Source of the DNA: Stramonita haemastoma
Lineage: Eukaryota > Mollusca > Gastropoda > Neogastropoda > Muricidae
DNA: 15,000 nucleotides
Direction of reading: 5' to 3'
Assembly (NCBI GenBank): GCA_030674155.1
Contig: CM060339.1
Span: 38,717,258-38,732,257, forward strand
Both the position numbers and the translations under genes were made by a program. Below, piece after piece: positions 8,847 through 15,000 of this stretch (positions are counted from its first letter, which is position 1; each line of letters opens with the position of its first letter). Below the pieces are notes generated by a model. It was not told the DNA's origin. It saw only the letters and a list, made by a program, of their open reading frames with translations, and did not search any database.

Positions 8847-9183
8847 GACACGGAGAGCCTAGTGGTCAGAACATTGCGCTCGCAACTTGACGACCCGAGT
8901 TCGACTCCCGTTCGAGGGGATTTTTCCCCCTGAAGTTAACACCAGTGCTGACTCCACTCTCCCCAAAAGTCTTTCGGATGAGACTGTTTAACCGAAGCCC
9001 CGTGTGCGGAACGCACGCAGAACATCTTGCGCTCACGTTAAATCCTGTTCCGCTTTTCGTAAGAATAGGCCATTGTGTGTTAGTGGGAACAGATGGCAAT
9101 ACTTACAAAACTGCATTCACACGGGGACTGGATGAAAAAAAGTACATGAGTGCTTATCCCATTATCATCGATACAAAAGAATA

Positions 9184-9214
<31 letters not shown>

Positions 9215-9230
9215 AAATGAATAAATAAAA
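8847..9230 (+). mobile_element. SINE type A, full length with tail (copy A3)
   Basis: The head has GAGCCTAGTGGTCAGAAC and the B box GAGTTCGACTCCC. The body carries TTTCGGATGAGACTG, GCACGCAGAACATCTTGC and GTAAGAATAGGCCATTG, then the A-specific 3' part (GAGTGCTTATCCCATTATC, GATACAAAAGAA) and about ten AAAT units. This is the best A copy for defining the whole element, about 385 bp. Confidence 0.88.
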
Positions 9231-9330
9231 TGGTCCTCCTTTTCTTTCCATGAGCTGGGTGGTCTTGGTCTTCCCTGGTCCTGTTGACTCCATGCTAGAT
9301 GCTGGTGACTCACTCACTCACGCTGTCACA
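9231..9330. other. Short unique spacer with a (TCAC)n tract
   Basis: Non-repeat sequence with TGACTCACTCACTCAC at about 9306-9321. The motif recalls, in reverse complement, the GAGT repeat tail of the plus-strand LINE, but no other LINE sequence is next to it. Confidence 0.4.
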
Positions 9331-9477
9331 GGCATCGTGTGCCGGTGGGAACAGATGACAATATTTACAAAACTGCATATACACGGGGGCTGGGACGTAA
9401 AAAAAAGCACAAGAGTGCTTATCCCATTATCCTCGATATTAAAAGAATAAAAATTAAAAAAATAAATTAAATTAAAA
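9331..9477 (+). mobile_element. SINE type A, 5'-truncated (copy A4)
   Basis: Only the 3' third of the A element is present: GTGTGCCGGTGGGAACAG, ACAAAACTGCATATACACG, GTGCTTATCCCATTATCC, GATATTAAAAGAATAAA and an A/T-rich tail. A six-base ACAGGC occurs at both ends (9328-9333 and 9477-9482) and may be a short target-site duplication, though that length could be chance. Confidence 0.8.
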
Positions 9478-9648
9478 CAGGCTTTGTTGGTGTCTCTGAA
9501 GGGAGCATGCAGTGCAGTTCTTCGGTCCTACTGTTCACCTAGCTTGTCAACGGTGTTCTGCAGAACGAATATCATGTCTGCTGTTTCGCTGTTTGTTCTG
9601 TGGTCTGTCTGACAGTCTGATAGTTTCAAACTCTCCTTTTTGTTTCAT
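9478..9648. other. Unique sequence upstream of SINE D, no gene recognised
   Basis: It has mixed composition with many stop codons, no known repeat module and no exon signature that I trust. Its last 13 bases are the left target-site duplication of SINE D. Confidence 0.4.
9636..9648. repeat. Target-site duplication of SINE D, left copy
   Basis: CTTTTTGTTTCAT here is repeated exactly at 9938-9950 on the other side of SINE D. Confidence 0.85.
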
Positions 9649-9937
9649 GCCCCCGCTGTAGTCTAGTGGTTAGGACGTTGGACTGGTAATCTAAAGGTTG
9701 CTGGTTCGATCCCAGCTTTCGGCTATGGCGTTGTGCCCTTGGAAAAGGCACTTTACGGCTATTTTCTCACCCCACCCAGGTGTAAAAGGGGTACCAACCT
9801 TGTGTTGGGGGTTAACACTGCGATAGACTGGCGTCATATCCAGGGGGAGTCTATGACTCTCAGTCGCTTAACGCCACAGAAACCGGGATAAGCACCGGCC
9901 TGATGAGCCTTAGGCTCGGGACAGACTTTAACTTTAA
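9649..9937 (+). mobile_element. SINE type D, full length, tRNA-Thr-like head
   Basis: A complete SINE of about 290 bp. The head starts GCCCCCGCTGTAGTC and has the A box TAGTCTAGTGGTTAGGAC and a consensus B box GGTTCGATCCC. The anticodon arm TTGGA-CTGGTAA-TCTAA would carry GGT, as in tRNA-Thr. The body contains TTGTGCCCTTGG and GGCACTTTACGG, a segment I recall from other invertebrate SINEs, and the tail is an ACTTTA-type repeat. A perfect 13-bp direct repeat flanks it. It shares no module with types A, B or C, so it is a separate family. Confidence 0.88.
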
Positions 9938-9950
9938 CTTTTTGTTTCAT
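9938..9950. repeat. Target-site duplication of SINE D, right copy
   Basis: Exact match to 9636-9648 (CTTTTTGTTTCAT), directly after the ACTTTA repeat tail. Confidence 0.85.
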
Positions 9951-9983
9951 CCTGTTGAAGACTATGATCAACAATGATTTTTA

Positions 9984-10486
9984 GGAGGGAAGGAAAGTGG
10001 CAGGATGGTTGGGACGTTCGCCTGCCAACTGCCAACAAGTAAACCGTGAGGTTCTGGGTTCGTTTCCCAGCCTCGCCCTTTCTTCCCAGTTTGACCACAC
10101 AAAAAAATCGAACTGAATGTCAAAGTCATTCGGACGAGACTATAAACCGAGGCCCCGTGTGCGACCACACGCAGAACATCTTGCGCACACGTTAAAACCC
10201 CGTCCCGCCTTTAGGAAGAGCAAGCCATTGTGTGCCGGAAGGAGCGGATGACAAATTATATTTTTTTTAAAAACAGCATACACACAGGTGTCGTGTTTAG
10301 ACACCATCCCTGAGGAAAAAGTCAGGGAGTTGGAGTCCCCAGGATGGCTCCAGGTTGTATAAAAATTAAAAAAAAGAATAAGTAGGCGCTGCACTTGTGG
10401 CGACGTGCTCTCCCCGGGAAGAGCAGCCCGAATTTCACGCAGAGAAATCTGCTGTGACACAAAGTGGTATACATAAAATAAAAAAC
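9984..10486 (+). mobile_element. SINE type B, full length (copy B3)
   Basis: It has the same module order as the copy at 1209: head (GGCAGGATGGTTGGGACG, B box GGTTCGTTTCCC), shared body (ATTCGGACGAGACT), short A/T linker, middle module (GGTGTCGTGTTTAGACACC, then GGAGTTGGAGTCCCCAGG), A-rich spacer, and 3' module (GCACTTGTGGCGACG ... AGAAATCTGCTGTGACAC). The head holds a 7-bp tandem duplication (CTGCCAACTGCCAA). It lacks the AT array of copy B1 and so gives the element's basic size, about 500 bp. Confidence 0.87.
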
Positions 10487-10711
10487 AAGATCTTGCTTGC
10501 ACGACAGATGAGGAATATCGTTCTGAAGTCACTGCAGTCTTTCACGGTTCCATTTTGTCGAGCATGACAACATTCTGGTGACTTCCAGTCTGCTGGCCTC
10601 TGACTGGTCTTCCAGATGTTACAGCTGAGGAAAGAGTTACATAATAATAGTTTGCCTTTGATCAATACAGTTTTCCTGAGGATGATTCTTAACCAGTTCT
10701 AGAGTCAAGAG
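10487..10711. other. Unique sequence, no gene recognised
   Basis: Non-repetitive, with no clear coding frame on either strand, no tRNA boxes and no microsatellite. Confidence 0.4.
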
Positions 10712-10783
10712 CGGTGGATCGGGGGTCTAGGTGGTAACGCGCATTGCCTAGAAAGCAAAAAGTCCGGGTCGGAGTGTGCGGTG
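10712..10783 (+). mobile_element. tRNA-like SINE head fragment (type E)
   Basis: GGTCTAGGTGGTAACGCGC resembles a tRNA A-box region, and about 30 bases later GTCCGGGTCGGAG looks like a decayed B box. Nothing SINE-like follows, because copy A5 begins immediately. It is probably a headpiece of yet another tRNA-derived SINE, cut by the later insertion. Confidence 0.5.
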
Positions 10784-11135
10784 GTTTTATTTATTTATTT
10801 ATTCTTTTATATCCAGGATAACAGAATAAGCAATCATGTGCTTTTTTCCATCCGGTCCCCGTGTGTATGCAGTTTTGTAAATATTGTCATCTGTTCCCAC
10901 CGGCACACGATGGCCTACTCTTACGAAAAGCGGAACAGGATTTAACGTGTGCGCAAGATGTTCTGCGTGCGTTCGCACACGGGCCTCGGTTTAAAGTCTC
11001 ATCCGAGGGACTTTTGGGAAGAGTGGAGTCAGCACTGATGTTAACTCCAGGAGAAAAATTTCCTCGACCGGACTCGAACCCGGGTCGCCAAATTGCCAGC
11101 GCAATGTTCTGACCACTAGGCTATCCGTCCCCCCC
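10784..11135 (-). mobile_element. SINE type A, full length (copy A5)
   Basis: Read from 11135 downward: head with TAGCCTAGTGGTCAGAAC and a near-consensus B box (GGTTCGAGTCC), the A body with TCGGATGAGACTTTAAACCG, and the 3' part with ATTGCTTATTCTGTTATCC, then ATAAAAGAATAAATAAATAA. It resembles copy A1 most closely of the minus-strand copies. Confidence 0.87.
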
Positions 11136-11139
11136 AGGT

Positions 11140-11490
11140 TTGTATCCTGTTAAAGCCTAAATTTTTTCCCCCATCAATTAGACCCTAAGTGGTGGTCTGG
11201 GCGCTAGACTTTCGAATGAGACGATAAACCGAGATCCCGTGTGTTACACATCACTATTTAGCGCACGTAAAAGTACCCACGGCAACAAAGAGGTTGACCC
11301 TGGCAAAATTCTGTAGAAAAAAAGTCACTCTGATAAGGAAACAAATACAGTAGCATGCAAGAAAAAGGGGGAAAAAATGGGTAGGCGCTGCACTTGTGGC
11401 GACGCGCTCTCCCCGGGGGAGAGCAGCCCGAATTTCACGCAGAGAAATCTGCTGCGACATAAAGTAGTACAAAACACAAAATACAAAAGA
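11140..11490 (+). mobile_element. SINE type C, head missing (copy C2)
   Basis: It starts in the region before the core (CCTAAATTTTTTCCCCC, then ATTAGACCCTAAGTGGTGG), then shows the core TTCGAATGAGACGATAAACC, TTAGCGCACGTAAAAGTACC, CACGGCAACAAAGAGG, CTGGCAAAATTCTGTAG, and the shared 3' module with GCGCTGCACTTGTGGCGACG and AGAAATCTGCTGCGAC. It ends in an A/C-rich tail. It aligns with C1 from end to end apart from the tRNA head. Confidence 0.82.
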
Positions 11491-11517
11491 GCCTTGTCAC
11501 AATTGATGATAGTTTCC

Positions 11518-11747
11518 TAACACTGACAATCGGACGATCCTTCGGTTGAGACTTTAAACCGAGGCCCCGTGTGTGAACGCACGCAGAACATCTTGGGCAC
11601 ACGTTAAATCCTGTTCCGCTTTTCGTAAGAGTAGGCCACCGTGTGCCGGTGGGAACAGATGACATGATTTACAAAACTGCATACACATGGGGACCGGATG
11701 AAGAAAAGCACATGATTGCTTCTTCTGTTATCCTCGATATAAAAGAA

Positions 11748-11782
<35 letters not shown>
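11518..11782 (+). mobile_element. SINE type A, 5'-truncated (copy A6)
   Basis: The copy starts near the core (CCTTCGGTTGAGACTTTAAACC) and continues through GTAAGAGTAGGCCACCG and GATATAAAAGAATAAATAA to eight or so AAAT units. The 5' limit is uncertain because 11518-11545 only loosely matches the A element. The tRNA head is missing. Confidence 0.8.
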
Positions 11783-12040
<258 letters not shown>

Positions 12041-12054
12041 GCAGAGAAACAAAC

Positions 12055-12072
12055 AGAGAGAGAGAGAGAGAA
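12055..12072. repeat. (AG)n tract
   Basis: Nine AG units shortly after the CA array. Confidence 0.9.
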
Positions 12073-12104
12073 CTGACAGAAGAAGCGAACAGTATGACAG
12101 GACG

Positions 12105-12112
12105 TGACGTCA
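12105..12112. promoter_or_regulatory. Palindromic CRE-like site with overlapping E-box
   Basis: TGACGTCA is a perfect CREB/ATF-type palindrome, and the overlapping CAGCTG (12111-12116) is an E-box. One such 8-mer in a window this size is not surprising by chance, so function is unproven. Confidence 0.25.
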
Positions 12113-12140
12113 GCTGGGAACACAAACATCTCCAGCAACC

Positions 12141-12340
12141 GGAATCTGCAGTTCTCTCCCCTGTCACACCCCCCCCCCCCCCCCTACCTCCCAGTCTCCC
12201 ATCCACTCTTTGACCCCCAGCACTCTCTGACCCCACTCTCTCCAGACCCCTCCCCCCCCCCCCCCCACTCCCTCCCTCCCTCTTTCTGCCTGCCCCTTCA
12301 TCTTCTCTTTTCTTCCATTCTCGGATCCTTTTCATCTCGA
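12141..12340. repeat. C/T-rich low-complexity tract with two poly(C) runs
   Basis: The plus strand is almost pure pyrimidine over long stretches, with C runs at 12169-12184 and 12252-12266 and CCCT repeats near 12270-12283. The minus strand therefore has strong quadruplex potential. Proline/serine-rich open frames here come from composition and not from a gene. Confidence 0.85.
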
Positions 12341-13540
12341 GCTATACTCCTGTTTTTCTAATCCTTGCCTCAGTAACTTTTTGTTTTCAGGGCTAGCCTC
12401 TGACCTTTGGGAGTGGTCACCTTGTGTCCTTCCGCGGACAAAAAAAATATTCTTTCGTTCTTCGAAAAAAAAAAAGTGTTGAAAAGTATTTACTCTAATT
12501 GCCTTCCAATGTTTCTGTTCGATTTGCCCAGTTTCGCACAAATGATAACAATTTGCCTAGCAATATCCTATGTTTTGAGTGAATTAAAAAGAAGAAAAAA
12601 AAAGATACCGTACAAAATGCAATAGCGGTGATATTGGTGACGAATTTCATTACCTTTTTATTTGTCCAGTGTTTAATGAAGCTCGTAAAAAATGTTTACG
12701 CTAGACATCCAAACACTTTGAAGTAGGAACAACGCTTTTCTTCATCAAATAAGAAGTCTCTGCTCAAAGTTGTTAAAATGATTGATATTATCAGAAATAA
12801 CATGTAAACTTTGTGAGTTTCATATGTGTAAAGAGACTTTTTTTTATTGTAACCAGGTGGTTTTATGTAGCTCTATGTGTGAGAGCTTGTTGGGCATTTA
12901 GTTTAGGTTAGAAACAGTTAAACAGATATTTGGTGTGGTCGGAACAGAGAAGATCTTCTGTTCATTTTATAAAGTGTTATGGTTTATTATGAGTACGACA
13001 TATTTGTATTTTTATATGAAGTTAATAATTGAATCTTTTTGATTTTTATGATTCATATGTAATTAATTAGTTATTTTGCATTCCATTTTGTTCTTATGAT
13101 TTTATTGTTAGTGGGATGAGATGAGGTATATTTTATTGTAATGATTTTTGGATCAAGAGAGAGAACTCTACCTTGCATTTTGAACACAAAGAATCAGCCT
13201 GATATAGAAAAGAAAATCTTAAATAACAACTTTAATAAATCATATTATCTATTCATATTCAGGGATATGATTGTTGAAGGCCTGATCTCGACTCGATTCA
13301 ACTCAACCACAGTGAAGATTCTCTATTTTCATCCTAAAGTAGTATTTTCACCTATTACATCATATCAGTATAAGAACATTGAAATCGCGATCGGCAAAAG
13401 CAGTTCTAATTCATAAGTAAAGAAATATTTCATATATTGTAGTGTGTGATTGAGAATCATGTGTAATAAACTTTATTTAGATAAATGAAATATAATTTAA
13501 TTTAGGTTGTAGTAGATCGTAAGGCATACGACGGTTTGAA

Positions 13541-13606
13541 CACGATGATTAGCCTAACGGTCAGCCTAACGCTCGTTCTTTGTTTTAACGAATTTGAATC
13601 TCGTCG
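13541..13606 (+). other. Diverged tRNA-like segment
   Basis: TTAGCCTAACGG (13549-13560) resembles an A box and ATTTGAATCTC (13592-13602) a decayed B box, about 31 bases apart. Between them CGTTC-TTTGTTT-TAACG forms a plausible anticodon arm with four of five pairs. The acceptor stem is not convincing, so this is at best an old tRNA pseudogene or SINE head. Confidence 0.3.
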
Positions 13607-14051
13607 AACTGAATTTTATAAAATGCAGACATTAAATTATTAATTTATGGTATATTTTGGGTTTATATATGAATGAACATTAGGTTAGATTATGTTAATA
13701 TAGATAATTTGTATTATTAGAGATGTTCATTCTTTCGATCGTGCGAACTACTTCGCAAGCAAGATTGATGCGCACGCAGTAGATCGGAAAGTGTGTTTTC
13801 GCATCGCTATTTAATTACTAATATCTCATCTCATGGACACTGCTAGCTAATAATATGCATATGTATACAATTTGTGGATTATATTCTTTCTTTTATATTC
13901 ATTAAGTATTAGGCTCTGCTGGACTCTTAGTGTTTTATTATTGAAAGTTTTAGTGCAAACCTGTTAAAAGTGTGTCTATTCAGAGGCTTTAATTGCCTTT
14001 AGCTCGCAGTTAGATAGTTGTTGTGCAGAGTGCATTAGTGCATTTTAAAGC

Positions 14052-14145
14052 TTGTGTTTCCTAGTTTATTTTGATGTATAATATGTTTAGCTTTGTTGCG
14101 CGGACAGTGAGATAATCGCTGTTGAAGCCACGTAAGGAAACACAA
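14052..14145. repeat. 11-bp perfect inverted repeat
   Basis: TTGTGTTTCCT (14052-14062) is complementary to AGGAAACACAA (14135-14145), with a 72-base loop. The transcript could form a long-looped hairpin; no precursor-RNA family is recognised. Confidence 0.5.
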
Positions 14146-14167
14146 ATTTACTCCATTTTAAGTTCGA

Positions 14168-14216
14168 AGTGGCCGAATCGTCTGCGGTGCTGTCTTTGCA
14201 GTCCGCGCGGAGGCTA
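14168..14216 (+). other. tRNA-Leu-like segment without a T arm
   Basis: GTGGCCGAATCGTCTGCGG resembles the D-arm region of a leucine or serine tRNA, followed by GCTGTCTTTGCAGTC in the anticodon-arm position and TCCGCGCGGA, which pairs like the long variable arm of a class II tRNA. The T arm and B box that should follow are missing. It is likely a decayed tRNA or SINE head, or chance. Confidence 0.3.
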
Positions 14217-14220
14217 TATA
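14211..14220 (+). promoter_or_regulatory. TATA-like motif
   Basis: GCTATATATG lies about 135 bases upstream of the small ORF at 14349, within a locally GC-richer patch of the AT-rich block. An RNA polymerase II promoter is possible, but no initiator or other element confirms it. Confidence 0.2.
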
Positions 14221-14348
14221 TGTAGGGGTGGTTAGGGTGCCTAGGCAGACTAGGGGAGACTAGGAGAGATAGGTTTGCAGACTACGGTAGACCAGAATAG
14301 ACCTGTAGCAGTCCAGCAGAGCACAGGAGGCAGCAGAGAGATGACAAA

Positions 14349-14471
14349 ATGAAGAACACCAACGCCCAGCTGCTGTCTTCCCCTGAGTCTTCCTTTGCCT
14401 GGCTGCTGTACATTGTTCCTCTACTTTCCCTGTCCTCTATCCTTGCTACCGGCATCATCACATTATTATAA
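14349..14471 (+). CDS. Small ORF, 40 residues, putative single membrane segment
   Basis: From ATG at 14349 a 40-codon frame runs to TAA at 14469-14471. The first 15 residues are polar (it begins MKNTNAQ). Residues 16-40 form a hydrophobic run with only Ser, Thr and Gly as polar breaks (FAWLLYIVPLLSLSS and onward), long enough for one membrane helix or a signal anchor. A three-codon upstream ORF (ATG at 14341) ends in a TGA that overlaps this ATG by four bases. The local sequence is richer in G and C than its surroundings. I know no homologue, and a hydrophobic small ORF can arise by chance in T-rich DNA. Confidence 0.2.
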   Translation: MKNTNAQLLSSPESSFAWLLYIVPLLSLSSILATGIITLL

Positions 14472-14668
14472 CAATTGTTCAAATATTCAGTTCCATGGTG
14501 CATGTATGTTGTTCAGTTTACGATTTTGTTTGTTGCTGTTATGTAAAATCCTCCATATCCCTAAAGGGATGACAGGAAATACAGAATTTGAATTTGGCCG
14601 GCTAGACAGCTCCGAGGTTTATCAATGGTGAGATTTTTTGCGTTTGCGAATGATTATGTTTGGGTTTT

Positions 14669-14945
14669 TTTTTTGTTAATTTGTCATCCGTTTCTACCGG
14701 TACGAAATGGCCTACTCTTGTGAAAGATGGAACAGGATTTTAACGTGTGCACAATACGTTCATACATGCGGTCACACTCGGGTCTCGGTTTACAGTCTCG
14801 TACGAAAGACTTTGACATTCAGTTCAATTTTGTATTCCCTCAAACTGAGAAGAAAGGGCAAGGCTGGGAATCAAACCCAGAACCTCACGCTTAACTTGTT
14901 AGGTGGGCAAACGTCTGGACTGTCACTGGCACCTGACTTCTTCCC
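14669..14945 (-). mobile_element. SINE type B, short form or 3'-truncated (copy B4)
   Basis: Read from 14945 downward it has the B head (CAAGTTAAGCGTGAGG, then B box GGTTTGATTCCC), GAACTGAATGTCAAAGTC, the core with CGTACGAGACTGTAAACCG, and AAGAGTAGGCCATTTCG, ending at GATGACAAATTAAC and an A run. The middle and 3' modules of copies B1 and B3 are absent. It is the most diverged head-bearing B copy. Confidence 0.8.
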
Positions 14946-15000
14946 CAAAGTTTCAAAATACGAGGACTGAGAACAAATAAAGAAGATACAATCCCAAACA
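14946..15000. other. Unique A-rich end of the window
   Basis: Nothing recognisable beyond an AATAAA hexamer at about 14975. The sequence is cut by the window edge. Confidence 0.4.

Larger units (their letters stand above)
12341..14668. other. AT-rich, repeat-poor region; no gene firmly supported
   Basis: Unlike the rest of the window, this 2.3-kb block shows no A, B, C or D SINE module and no LINE motif, and its AT content is clearly higher. A 91-codon frame at 13141-13416 lies ahead of an AATAAA at about 13464, but its amino-acid composition looks like translated AT-rich DNA and has no domain. Weak features inside are listed separately: tRNA-like segments, an inverted repeat, a TATA-like motif and a small ORF. 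An intron or intergenic stretch of a host gene is the simplest reading. Confidence 0.45.

Noticed and set aside
9306..9321. 3' tail of a second copy of LINE1 in reverse orientation
   Set aside because: Only the TCAC repeat resembles the tail; the adjoining sequence does not match the end of LINE1.
9649..9723. A functional tRNA-Thr gene
   Set aside because: The A box, B box and GGT anticodon arm look good, but the sequence continues into a SINE body with a repeat tail and a flanking duplication, so it is a SINE head.
13141..13416. A 91-residue protein gene followed by AATAAA
   Set aside because: The composition is that of translated AT-rich DNA, with no domain, no clear promoter and no splice context; AATAAA is frequent by chance here.

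Overview
The window is repeat-dense animal nuclear DNA with no intact host gene that I can support. It holds tRNA-headed SINEs with RNA polymerase III A and B boxes, two apurinic-endonuclease-type LINEs and many long microsatellites. The SINE body (a TTCGGATGAGACT...ACCGAGG core) and the 3' module with GCACTTGTGGCGAC and AGAAATCTGCTGTGAC look like repeats I associate with molluscs, especially caenogastropod snails. That assignment rests on memory of repeat families, not on a search.

Layout. 1-200 is unique. 201-1938 is a SINE cluster: an A copy, a possible small exon, two B copies and two fragments, with a 169-bp (AT)n array inside one B copy. 1939-3658 is a 5'-truncated plus-strand LINE (RTE/BovB-like reverse transcriptase) flanked by a perfect 12-bp target-site duplication. 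3671-7017 is a near-complete minus-strand LINE (endonuclease plus reverse transcriptase, one single-base frameshift) with (TA)n at both ends. The two LINEs lie tail to tail. 7018-7856 holds a C SINE and an A SINE. 8013-8410 is a decayed tandem repeat of about 55 bp with an expanded CT tract. 8601-8664 is very G-rich. 8847-11782 is a second SINE cluster (three A, one D, one B, one C, one tRNA-like scrap). 11924-12340 is (CA)n, (GA)n and a C/T-rich tract. 12341-14668 is AT-rich and almost free of recognisable repeats; it holds two tRNA-like segments, a TATA-like motif and a 40-codon small ORF with a hydrophobic C-terminal half. 14669-14945 is a short-form B SINE.

How the parts relate. The SINEs would be transcribed by Pol III and mobilised in trans by a LINE whose 3' end matches theirs; neither LINE here has such a 3' end. 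A, B and C are mosaics: A and B share a body of about 120 bp, B and C share a 3' module, and all three share the short central core. The strongest direct observations are the nested insertion with its duplication, the nearly intact LINE with one frameshift, the SINE mosaicism and the 13-bp duplication around SINE D. I see no convincing novel biological system; the exon-like and small-ORF candidates are speculative.
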